Assembly (NCBI GenBank): GCA_964393525.1 | Contig: CAYMTV010000001.1 | Coordinates: forward strand, 80,692-144,691 | DNA length: 64,000 nucleotides | Reading direction: 5' to 3' | Source of the DNA: CAYMTV01 sp964393525 | Lineage (GTDB): Bacteria; Patescibacteriota; Microgenomatia; Daviesbacterales; UBA10151 | Shown: in pieces, positions 41,445 through 49,961 of the stretch | Numbering within the stretch: position 1 is the stretch's first letter | Layout: each line of letters opens with the position of its first letter | Program-made: the position numbers and the translations under genes | Notes under the pieces: generated by a model | What the model saw: the letters and a program-made list of their open reading frames with translations, nothing else | The model's database searches: none | Told to the model about the DNA's origin: nothing

Positions 41445-42181
41445 TGAAGCTTTCCATAATTATTCCTGCTTACAACGAAGAAGACAATATTAAAAAAGGT
41501 GTATTGTCTGATGTGGCAAATTATTTAAAAAAACAAAAGTTTGGTTACGAAGTATTAATTGTTGATGATGGATCAAAAGATGAAACAGCAAGATTTATTG
41601 AGGAACAAATCAAAAACAATAGTTCTTTCAAGTTGATCAAAAACCAACACGGTGGAAAAGCCATTACCGTCATGACCGGTTTACTTGCCGCTAGAGGAGA
41701 GATAGCGGTTTTTACCGATATGGATCAGGCAACCCCAATATCGGAAATAGAAAAATTACTGCCAAAATTTAACCTTGGGGTTGATATCGTCATCGGTTCA
41801 AGACACGGCAGGAAAGGGGCACCACTTATCCGAAAACTCATGGCTTGGGGATTTGCAACCTTTAGAAACCTTATTTTAGGACTTGCCTTTACGGACACCC
41901 AATGCGGCTTCAAAGCATTTAATATAAAATCGCGGGAAGCAATCTTTCCCAAGCTTTTGGAAAAATGGCAAAAACATAAAACTACTGGGGCTGCGGTTAA
42001 TGCCGGATTTGACGTTGAAACGCTTTATTTTGCCAAAAAATTAGGGTTTAAAATCACCGAGGTTGAGGTTGATTGGCACCACGTTGGCACTGAAAGAGTT
42101 CAAATGGTCCGGGATTCTATTGATGCTATCCAAGATATACTAAGAATCAAGCTGGACGATTTTAGGGGAAGATATAAGTAA
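41444..42181 (+). CDS. DPM/Alg5-like family 2 glycosyltransferase
   Basis: The 245-residue enzyme shows IIPAYNEEDNI (residues 5-15), VDDGSKDETARF, QHGGKA (near 67), D-x-D in FTDMDQATPI (near 91), GSRHGRKGAP (near 119) and DTQCGFKAFN (near 147). This is the closest in the window to eukaryotic-type Alg5 (dolichyl-P-glucose synthase) patterns. It probably charges undecaprenyl phosphate with glucose or mannose for the GT-C enzymes on either side. It overlaps the preceding gene by one base. Confidence 0.92.
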   Translation: MKLSIIIPAYNEEDNIKKGVLSDVANYLKKQKFGYEVLIVDDGSKDETARFIEEQIKNNSSFKLIKNQHGGKAITVMTGLLAARGEIAVFTDMDQATPISEIEKLLPKFNLGVDIVIGSRHGRKGAPLIRKLMAWGFATFRNLILGLAFTDTQCGFKAFNIKSREAIFPKLLEKWQKHKTTGAAVNAGFDVETLYFAKKLGFKITEVEVDWHHVGTERVQMVRDSIDAIQDILRIKLDDFRGRYK

Positions 42182-42194
42182 GCATCACAATTTT

Positions 42195-43568
42195 ATGCGA
42201 TCGCGACTTTTTGTGATAAACAAATTTGACATACTGCTGTTTTTAATTCTTTTTTTTGTAACTCCGCTTTTTTTCTATAAACTCGGTCAATCCTCATTAG
42301 TCAGTTTTGATGAAGCCTGGTATGCAGATATTGGAAGAAATATTTTAAAAACCGGAGATCTTCTAAACCTTTATTGGAACGGAAACTTTTATCTTGATCA
42401 CCCTCCGGCAGGATTCTGGCTGATTGCTGCAAGCATGCTTATTTTTGGAATAACCGAGTTTGGAGCCCGATTTGCTCCGGCATTCTCAGGCTTATTAAGT
42501 TTATTTTTTGTTTATTTACTCGGAAAAGAATTATTCAACCGTTGGGTGGGGTTTATTTCAGCGATCGCTCTTACTTCTTCTTACTGGTTTATGTTTAGGG
42601 CGCGGTCCGGAAATTTAGATGTAATTTTAACAATGTTTTTTTTGCTAACTTTTCTGCTTGCTGTTTATGCATCCAAAAATCGCAAATTTTTATTTCCTTT
42701 TGTAATTAGCTTTATTCTGCTAATTCTTACAAAGACAATTGTCCCTTTAACCATACTTCCTGCACTAGTAATTGTTTTTTGGGGTACCAGACAATATAGA
42801 CTTAGAGATCTCATTTTACCCCTGTTTGTTTTGATTTTAATAATTGGAGGCTGGTTTATTGAGCAAATGGATAATCATGACCATTTCATACAAAGGTACC
42901 TTTCAATCGGATTGCCCGGAGTGCAGGCGGAAACATCACTTATGGATAATCTGAAACTGATGAAAGAATACTTGCACAATGGTATAGGAAAATGGTTTTG
43001 GCCGGGCATTGCTGCACTGGCTCTGGGACCATTTCTTATGCAGAGAAGGTTTTTAATGTTGTCGGTATTTTTTATTAGTTTTTTTCTGCCGTTTATTTTT
43101 TCCCATAAAGGGCATATCTGGCATTTAATTCCGCTTCACCCATTTATGATTTTAGCTTTTTTTGGATTTAGTTTTTGGATTATTGAAAAATTCACCAGAC
43201 AAAAAATTCTGGCTGTCCTTGCTATTTTTGCAATTGGTTTTTATTTTTCTTTTATTCAGATAAGAAGAATGTGGTATGAGTTTATTGATGTTTCAGCCTT
43301 TGTTTCTGATGAAGCAATACTTTCTAAAGAAGCCGGCAAATTCCCTCAAAAGTTTTACATGGATGGGGATTTCGGGCCAACAGCGGTATTTTATTCGGAA
43401 AAGAAAGTTGAGCAAATTAGAAATGAGCGGGTTAGGGAAATATTTTCCGAGCCTGAAAGCTTTGTTCTGGTAACTTCCCAGTGGCATCTGGATCAGGAAA
43501 AGATTAATCCGAGTAAGTATAAAATCATTAAAAAAGATAGGGATAGAGTTTTAGTAGTCAAAGATTAA
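42195..43568 (+). CDS. GT39/ArnT-like membrane glycosyltransferase
   Basis: The 457-residue protein has about ten helices. The first outer loop carries VSFDEAWYADIGRNI (D-E near residue 39) and LDHPPAGFWLIA, the acidic and proline motifs typical of ArnT/PMT-family transferases. RARSGNLDVIL in the next loop is also conserved in this family. A compact soluble tail follows. It uses a polyprenyl-phosphate sugar on the outer face. It starts 13 bases after the Alg5-like gene and is followed by another ArnT-like gene. Confidence 0.9.
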   Translation: MRSRLFVINKFDILLFLILFFVTPLFFYKLGQSSLVSFDEAWYADIGRNILKTGDLLNLYWNGNFYLDHPPAGFWLIAASMLIFGITEFGARFAPAFSGLLSLFFVYLLGKELFNRWVGFISAIALTSSYWFMFRARSGNLDVILTMFFLLTFLLAVYASKNRKFLFPFVISFILLILTKTIVPLTILPALVIVFWGTRQYRLRDLILPLFVLILIIGGWFIEQMDNHDHFIQRYLSIGLPGVQAETSLMDNLKLMKEYLHNGIGKWFWPGIAALALGPFLMQRRFLMLSVFFISFFLPFIFSHKGHIWHLIPLHPFMILAFFGFSFWIIEKFTRQKILAVLAIFAIGFYFSFIQIRRMWYEFIDVSAFVSDEAILSKEAGKFPQKFYMDGDFGPTAVFYSEKKVEQIRNERVREIFSEPESFVLVTSQWHLDQEKINPSKYKIIKKDRDRVLVVKD

Positions 43569-43579
43569 ACAATTTCTTG

Positions 43580-43585
43580 TATAAT
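43580..43585 (+). promoter_or_regulatory. -10 element, leaderless promoter
   Basis: A perfect TATAAT ends six bases before the GTG at 43592 and supports that codon over the TTG at 43577. Confidence 0.5.
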
Positions 43586-43591
43586 TTATAT

Positions 43592-45160
43592 GTGCAATTT
43601 CTTAAAAAATACCGCAAAGAAGTAGTAATACTCGCACTGATTATTATTGCCTATTTTTCTTTAAGACTTCCCAACCTTACTCTTCAGCCTATTTTTGCTG
43701 ATGAGGCAATTTACGTTAGGTGGGCTCAGGTGATGCGTGCAGAACCCACCCTAAGATTTCTCCCCTTATCAGATGGTAAAACCCCTTTGTTTATGTGGGC
43801 TTTGATGCCCTTATTTAAGATATTTGAAGATCCACTTTTTGCAGGCAGGTTTTTGTCCATAATCTCAGGCTTTGGAACACTTCTTGGGGTGCTTTTTTTA
43901 GGATGGAAGTTTTTTGACAAAAAAGTCGGGATCTGGGCTGCATTTTTGATTGCAATAGTTCCATATTTTGTCTTTTTTGACCGCTTAGCTTTAGTTGACT
44001 CAATGCTTTCTGTCTTCTCCATCTGGTCGCTAAATATTGCCCTGCTTTTAGTAAACTTTCCCAGAGTGGATCTAGCTATGATTTTAGGTTATTTTATGGG
44101 CGGAAGTTTACTTACTAAACCTCCGGGCTTTTTTAATGTTCTAGCTCTCCCTGTAACTTTGGCCCTCTTTAATTTCAGAGACAAACAGAGGCAGTTTAAG
44201 TTTTTAAGGCTTTTTGGGTTATGGGTAATAGCAGTTGTTATTACGCTGGGGCTTTACAATATATTAAGGCTGGGTCCGGGTTTTAGTAATTTAAATTCCC
44301 GCAATCAGGACTATGTTTTTTCGCCAACCGAGTTAACAGGAAGACCCCTGGATCCGTTTATACCCCACCTAAGAGATTTAGGGGATTGGTTTCCTAAACT
44401 TTTAACAATCCCGGTTCTAATTTTGGTTTTATTTGGCGTAGCATTGATCTTATTTAAGCTTATTTTTGCTTTGTTAAAAAGGAAAGACGATAAGATAATG
44501 AGAAACGGTTTGGCAATTATCCTCTGGGCATTAATTCCCCTTGTTGTACAGATGGCATTTTTAAAAGTTTTTACAGCCCGGTATATTCTTTTTTCCCTGC
44601 CGGCTTTTATGGTTATTGCTTCGTTTGGGCTGGTATTTTTACTTGATCAGCTAAAGCTAAAAAAATATCTTGTTATCTTTATAGCTTTTCTATTGCTGCT
44701 TCCCCAAACAATAGTTTTTGATTACCATCTTCTAACAAACCCCGAGAAAGCCAATCTTCCTAAAAATGAAAGAAGAGGTTATCTTGAAGACTGGACAGCC
44801 GGTTATGGTTTAAAAGAAATTGCTCTTTTTTTAAGTGAAAGGTCAAAACTGGGACAGGTGATTGTCGGAACCGAAGGTAGTTTTGGAACCCTGCCTGACG
44901 GGTTGCAAATTTATCTGGATAAAAACAGACAAGTTGTAGTAATAGGAGGAAAAGCTACAATTTCTGCCCAGCTTCGGGATGCGGCTAAAAGTAATGATAC
45001 ATATTTTGTGGCTAACAGATCAAGATATAAATTTTTCGCAGAAGGTTTGGAACTGATTAAAGAATATCCAAAAGCCACTTGCGAAGGAGAAAGGGATGCC
45101 ATACTGCTTTTCAAAGTACTACCTTTAGAAGTTGCCACAACTTCGGCTAAACTAAAGTAG
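43592..45160 (+). CDS. GT39/ArnT-like membrane glycosyltransferase
   Basis: I choose GTG 43592 (522 residues) because TATAAT ends six bases before it; the longer TTG start overlaps that element. The protein has about ten helices and the ArnT/PMT signature PIFADEAIYVRWAQ (D-E near residue 32), followed by DGKTPLFMW and AGRFLSIISGFG. FFDRLALVDSMLS in the next loop is another family feature. A soluble C-terminal domain (about 400-522) ends the protein. It is probably an outer-face transferase acting on lipid-linked glycan or protein. Confidence 0.89.
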   Translation: MQFLKKYRKEVVILALIIIAYFSLRLPNLTLQPIFADEAIYVRWAQVMRAEPTLRFLPLSDGKTPLFMWALMPLFKIFEDPLFAGRFLSIISGFGTLLGVLFLGWKFFDKKVGIWAAFLIAIVPYFVFFDRLALVDSMLSVFSIWSLNIALLLVNFPRVDLAMILGYFMGGSLLTKPPGFFNVLALPVTLALFNFRDKQRQFKFLRLFGLWVIAVVITLGLYNILRLGPGFSNLNSRNQDYVFSPTELTGRPLDPFIPHLRDLGDWFPKLLTIPVLILVLFGVALILFKLIFALLKRKDDKIMRNGLAIILWALIPLVVQMAFLKVFTARYILFSLPAFMVIASFGLVFLLDQLKLKKYLVIFIAFLLLLPQTIVFDYHLLTNPEKANLPKNERRGYLEDWTAGYGLKEIALFLSERSKLGQVIVGTEGSFGTLPDGLQIYLDKNRQVVVIGGKATISAQLRDAAKSNDTYFVANRSRYKFFAEGLELIKEYPKATCEGERDAILLFKVLPLEVATTSAKLK

Positions 45161-45171
45161 GAACCCCCTCG

Positions 45172-46899
45172 ATGATTAATTCTTTAATCAATTTCATAAA
45201 CAAGCGTAATCTTATATGGCTAGTTGTTGTAGTTTTTATCATCCCGACTTTTTACTCTCTTTTAAGGCCCGGATATTACACCATGCATGATGACTTGCAG
45301 GTTTTCAGGGTGCATCAGATGGATAAATGTTTTCAGGACCTACAGATCCCCTGCAGATGGGTACCGGATATGGGTTATCAATACGGCTATCCCCAATATA
45401 ACTTCTACCCGCCAAGCATCTTCTATCTGGCAGAAATATTTCATTTAATCGGATTTCAGTTTATTGACACCATAAAGATAATTGTTGTCTTAGGTTTTAT
45501 ATTATCCGCTGTATTTATGTACTTTTTTTTAAATGAATGGTTTGGGAAAAAGTGGCCTGCTTTTGTAGGGGCAGTAATATACTCTTATGCACCCTATAAA
45601 GCTGTAGATTCTTACGTTAGGGGAGCACTAAATGAATTTTGGGCACTGGTATTTTTTCCACTAATTTTCTGGTCTGCTTTAAAGTTAATTAAGCGGGGCA
45701 GTTTAAAAAATATTGCTTTCTTTTCGGTGTCTGTAGCACTTTTATTGCTTACCCACAATCTAATGGCTTTAATATTCTTACCTGTTGTTGCTATTTGGGT
45801 TTTAACCTATATTTTACTTGAAAGGAAATGGGTGGCTTTGCCAAAATTTTTCTTAGGCGGCTTGCTGGCGATAGGCTTGGCTGCATTTTTTACCCTGCCG
45901 GTTGTATTTGAGTCTAAATTTGTCCATGTTGATTCAGTATTAAGCGGGTATTTTGACTATAGATTACATTTTGCCAATTTAAACCAGCTTTTTATATCAA
46001 ATTTTTTTGATTATGGTTCTTCCCAGTGGGGCCCCAAAGACGATATGTCTTTATCTACCGGACAAATTCACTGGATTGCCGGAAGTTTTGCGGTTTTTTT
46101 AGCACTCCTTAAGTTTAGAAAGCAAAGGAAGGTAGCAGTTTTAACTTTGATAATTGGTTTTTTTGCACTTTTGTCCCTTTTTTTAGCCCATCAGAAATCT
46201 GCCTTTGTCTGGGAGCAAATTGGTATTTTAAAATGGCTCCAATTTCCCTGGCGGTTTTTGGCAAACAGTATTTTTTTACTTTCTATTCTTACGGCAGTTG
46301 GGGTTTACTTACTGGACAATTTTTTACCAAAAAAATACCTTAAAGTATATGGAGTGGGATTAATAATCCTGAGTTTATTTTTGTACGCCGGGTTTTTTAA
46401 GCCACACACCTGGCTTTCTATTTCAGACAAAGACAAGCTTACCGGACAGTCCTGGGAAAAACAGCTGACAGTCAGCATTTTTGACTACCTTCCCATTTAT
46501 GCCAAGCTTCCTCCTCCCAGCAAAGCTCCGGATCTGCCTGAAGTAATGAAAGGACAGGTTAAGTTTCTAAGCTATAAAAAAGGTAGTAATTACCAGATTG
46601 GTAAAGTTGAGGTCTTAACCGAAAAGGCCAATTTAAGGCTGCCATTGTTTCATTTTCCCGGGATGAAAGTTTTTATCGATGGACGGGAAATAGCCCACAG
46701 CTATAATGACTGTAGGAACCAAAAGTATTGTTTAGGATTAATTAGCATTGATGTAAAAAAAGGTAGTCATGAAATTGAGGCAAGGCTTACTGATACGCCG
46801 ATCAGAAGCTATGGGAATTTTTTAACACTAATAAGTTTAATAATAGTTGGTTTGATGAGTTTCAATTTCCCAAAATATGTTAAAAATATTGCGAAATAA
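45172..46899 (+). CDS. PTPS-related (PF10131-type) polytopic membrane protein, copy 1
   Basis: The 575-residue protein belongs by pattern to the membrane family annotated as 6-pyruvoyl-tetrahydropterin synthase-related, a GT-C-like group. Landmarks are MHDDLQVFRVHQM (near residue 38), IPCRWVPDMGYQYGYPQYNF (near 59), and APYKAVDSYVRGALNEFWA (near 141). About twelve helices are followed by a small beta-rich C-terminal domain with HSYNDC and DTPIRSYGN. The acidic DD in the first loop fits a catalytic role in sugar transfer. It overlaps its tandem paralogue by 23 bases. Confidence 0.86.
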   Translation: MINSLINFINKRNLIWLVVVVFIIPTFYSLLRPGYYTMHDDLQVFRVHQMDKCFQDLQIPCRWVPDMGYQYGYPQYNFYPPSIFYLAEIFHLIGFQFIDTIKIIVVLGFILSAVFMYFFLNEWFGKKWPAFVGAVIYSYAPYKAVDSYVRGALNEFWALVFFPLIFWSALKLIKRGSLKNIAFFSVSVALLLLTHNLMALIFLPVVAIWVLTYILLERKWVALPKFFLGGLLAIGLAAFFTLPVVFESKFVHVDSVLSGYFDYRLHFANLNQLFISNFFDYGSSQWGPKDDMSLSTGQIHWIAGSFAVFLALLKFRKQRKVAVLTLIIGFFALLSLFLAHQKSAFVWEQIGILKWLQFPWRFLANSIFLLSILTAVGVYLLDNFLPKKYLKVYGVGLIILSLFLYAGFFKPHTWLSISDKDKLTGQSWEKQLTVSIFDYLPIYAKLPPPSKAPDLPEVMKGQVKFLSYKKGSNYQIGKVEVLTEKANLRLPLFHFPGMKVFIDGREIAHSYNDCRNQKYCLGLISIDVKKGSHEIEARLTDTPIRSYGNFLTLISLIIVGLMSFNFPKYVKNIAK

Positions 46900-48550
46900 C
46901 TTACAGCTGACGCTTTTACTTATATTGTCCATTATTGTTATTTGGCCTCTTTTTTTACCGGGTTATTTTTTTCACCACGACGATATGCAAGTTATAAGAG
47001 TCTTTGAAATGCGGGTATGCTTGGAAGATTTGCAAATTCCCTGCAGGTGGTCTGCGGATTTGGGTTATGGATTCGGCTTTCCACTGTTTAACTACTACAG
47101 TGCGTTTCCTTATTATATAGGAGCAATTTTGAGTTTCATCGTGGGATATGTTTGGGCTGCTAAAGCCTTGTTTTTAATCCCCCTTATTGCTGGTGGAATT
47201 TTTGTGTATTTTTTAGGTAAGGAATTGTTTGGTAAATGGGGCGGGTTTGTCTCAGCTGTTTTATATTTATTTGCTCCCTACCGGGCTTTGGATGCTTATG
47301 TCAGGGGTGCAGTTGCCGAAAGCTTTGGTATGGCGCTAATCCCTTTAGTGTTATTTTTCAGTCTTAAATTAATTCGTCAGGCAAGTAGCAAAAACATTGC
47401 AGGGTTTTCATTAAGTTTGGCAGCCTTTTTGCTAAGTCACAATATTATGATACTTCTGTTTATGCCGTTTTTAGTAATCTGGATTTTATTTTGGTTGATC
47501 AGGGGAAAATTTAAAAACTTAAAATTATTGATCTTTTCCTTTCTTTTGGGTGCAGGTCTTTCCGCTTTTTTTATTTTTCCTGCATTTTTGGAAAAATCGC
47601 TTGTTAAAACCGAAAGTTTAACTTCCGAGGGATTTAGATACTGGATTCACTTTACAACTTTGCGCCAGTTATTTTTAGATAGAAGCTGGGGTTTTGGCTC
47701 GTCAATTTTTGGCACAGGAGATACAATTTCTTTCCAGATTGGCTGGCCGCAATGGTGGGTAGTAGGTCTTGCAGTTGTTGTCATTTTAATAGGTTTAAAA
47801 AAGTTTAGCAGGGAGGTATTTAAAAAAGAAGAGTATTTAATAGGCCTTTTGCTTTTGTTTATTTTTCTTGTTTCTATTTTTATGACCCACAATAAATCAA
47901 CTTTTATCTGGCAAAATTTACCTATTTTGCATTATGCGCAATTTCCCTGGAGGTATTTAGGAATAACAATATTTGCCTGTGCCCTATTAGGAGGCTTTGT
48001 GATTGCTCACACCAATAAATTAAAATTGATCCTTGTGGTACTGATTTCTGTATTGACCGTAGCTTTTAACTGGGCCTATTTTAAACCATCAGATTTTTAT
48101 TATTCTCACGATGATAAATTTAAACTCAGTGGAGACAGTTGGGAATATCAACAGCAAGGTTCAATCGAAGATTATTTACCTAAAACTGCCAAGCGCCCCT
48201 TTAAACTCTCAAAAGATCAACCAAAAATAATTCAGGGCTCGGGGGATTTAAAAAATTATTCAAAAAAATCTAACAAGTTTAGCTTTGATGCCAATATAAA
48301 CAAAAAAAGCGAAATTGAAATACCAGTTTTTGAATTTCCTAACTGGCAGGTTCAAGTAGATAAGAAAAATTACGACCATTCATATAACAAGGCAGGTTTA
48401 ATTACTTTAAAACTTCAACCGGGACAGTATTTGATAACGGGGACTTTTAAAAATACCCCTGTAAGGACAGTCTCCAATTTAATCAGCCTTTTATCATTAA
48501 TAATTCTTTTTATACTATTTTTTCCAAAATATGAACGTACAAGAGATTAA
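46877..48550 (+). CDS. PTPS-related (PF10131-type) polytopic membrane protein, copy 2
   Basis: The 557-residue product is a clear paralogue of the preceding one: HHDDMQVIRVFEM, IPCRWSADLGYGFGFPLFNY, APYRALDAYVRGAVAESFG and, at the C-terminus, DHSYNKAG and NTPVRTVSN align in the same order. The pair arose by tandem duplication and then diverged widely. Each member may add a different sugar, or they may form a heteromer. The stop overlaps the flippase gene start by 20 bases. Confidence 0.86.
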   Translation: MLKILRNNLQLTLLLILSIIVIWPLFLPGYFFHHDDMQVIRVFEMRVCLEDLQIPCRWSADLGYGFGFPLFNYYSAFPYYIGAILSFIVGYVWAAKALFLIPLIAGGIFVYFLGKELFGKWGGFVSAVLYLFAPYRALDAYVRGAVAESFGMALIPLVLFFSLKLIRQASSKNIAGFSLSLAAFLLSHNIMILLFMPFLVIWILFWLIRGKFKNLKLLIFSFLLGAGLSAFFIFPAFLEKSLVKTESLTSEGFRYWIHFTTLRQLFLDRSWGFGSSIFGTGDTISFQIGWPQWWVVGLAVVVILIGLKKFSREVFKKEEYLIGLLLLFIFLVSIFMTHNKSTFIWQNLPILHYAQFPWRYLGITIFACALLGGFVIAHTNKLKLILVVLISVLTVAFNWAYFKPSDFYYSHDDKFKLSGDSWEYQQQGSIEDYLPKTAKRPFKLSKDQPKIIQGSGDLKNYSKKSNKFSFDANINKKSEIEIPVFEFPNWQVQVDKKNYDHSYNKAGLITLKLQPGQYLITGTFKNTPVRTVSNLISLLSLIILFILFFPKYERTRD

Positions 48551-49961
48551 TAAAAAATTAATTACCGGATTTTTAAGTTTATCCTTCAGGCAAGCTGTTT
48601 TATTGGGGGTAAATTTTTTAACTATAAATATAATACTTGCAAGGGTTTTACCGGTTGAGGTAATTGGGATATTTAATATTGGAAATACAATTTTAGGGCT
48701 GTTTACCTTTTTTTCCGATCTTGGTTTGGCTGCAGCTTTAATTCAAAAAAAAGAAATTACCCAAAAAGACATTAGTTCTACTTTCTTAATTCAAGAGCTT
48801 TTGGCAGTCATTATAACGGTTATTATCTTTATTTCGGCTCCGGTATTTGTAAAGAACTTAGACGCTTCGGCAATATGGTTAATCCGGGGACTGGCAGTCT
48901 CGTTTCTACTGACCTCTCTTAAAGTAATTCCTTCTTTACTTTTGGAAAGAAATCTAAAGTTTGGACCTATTGTCTGGGTAGATTTAATAGAAGCTTCTGT
49001 TTATAATTTTGCATTGATATTTTTTAGTTTTAGAGGTTTTTTAGTTGACGCATTTACTTACTCTGCGATTTTGCGAAGTGTTGTCGGAGTTGTAGCAATT
49101 TATTTGATTGCACCCTGGAAACCAACTCTGTCTTTTTCCAAAGAATCATTAAAAGGTCTACTTACATTTGGTGTACCTTTCCAGCTAAATTCAATATTGG
49201 CACTTATTAAAGATAGGTTGGTAGCCTTGATTGTAGCAAATATTGTAGGGCCCTTAGGTTTTGGGTATATAACCTGGGCCCAAAACTTGGCACTTTTGCC
49301 CCTACTACTCATGCAAAATATTATCAGAATTACCTTCCCGGCTTTTTCCAGGCTTCAGCATGATCGGGTAAGCCTTAAAAAAACTCTTGAAAGATCAATT
49401 TTTTTAACAACTTTAATAACTTACCCTTTGATTTTTGGTTTGGTAGCTGTAGCTTCCGCTATGATTGAATATGTAGTTACCAGTAAATGGCAACCTGCAC
49501 TACCTTTAATATATCTTTTCTCCATTAATACTTTTTGGGCGACACTATCTACAACTTTTACCAATACTTTAAATGCCATAGGCAAAATTAAACTGACACT
49601 ATATTTGATGATTATGTGGACGGTATTAACCTGGCTTCTAAGCCCGGTACTGGCAATAAAATACGGCTTTATCGGAGTTGGGATAGCATCAGCTATTATT
49701 TCCCTCACTTCTTTGGCACCAATAATTATAGTTAAGAGAATTTTAAAAGTTGAAATTATAAAAAATATTTTAGATCCTTTAATCGGTTCAATTTTTATGG
49801 GGATAATTGTCTATTTTATCGCTTCCGAATTTGCCAGGGATTTTTCAAGCACGATTGTTGTTATTGTCTTAGGAGGAATGGTTTATATCTTAACAATCAC
49901 ACTGATTAGTTATAAAAAGGTTATTAAACACTTAAAAGGGATGGATGATGAAATTGATTAA
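48531..49961 (+). CDS. Wzx-type oligosaccharide flippase (MOP superfamily)
   Basis: The 476-residue protein has about fourteen helices and the N-terminal features of polysaccharide flippases: a basic start, FRQAVLLGVNFLTINIILAR and VIGIFNIGNTILGLFTFFSD (both near the first two helices), and AALIQKKEIT. The middle holds LTFGVPFQLNSILAL and DRLVALIVANIVGPLGFGYI. It would move lipid-linked repeat units from the inner to the outer face, where the GT-C enzymes of this region act. It overlaps the next gene by 17 bases. Confidence 0.92.
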   Translation: MNVQEINKKLITGFLSLSFRQAVLLGVNFLTINIILARVLPVEVIGIFNIGNTILGLFTFFSDLGLAAALIQKKEITQKDISSTFLIQELLAVIITVIIFISAPVFVKNLDASAIWLIRGLAVSFLLTSLKVIPSLLLERNLKFGPIVWVDLIEASVYNFALIFFSFRGFLVDAFTYSAILRSVVGVVAIYLIAPWKPTLSFSKESLKGLLTFGVPFQLNSILALIKDRLVALIVANIVGPLGFGYITWAQNLALLPLLLMQNIIRITFPAFSRLQHDRVSLKKTLERSIFLTTLITYPLIFGLVAVASAMIEYVVTSKWQPALPLIYLFSINTFWATLSTTFTNTLNAIGKIKLTLYLMIMWTVLTWLLSPVLAIKYGFIGVGIASAIISLTSLAPIIIVKRILKVEIIKNILDPLIGSIFMGIIVYFIASEFARDFSSTIVVIVLGGMVYILTITLISYKKVIKHLKGMDDEID

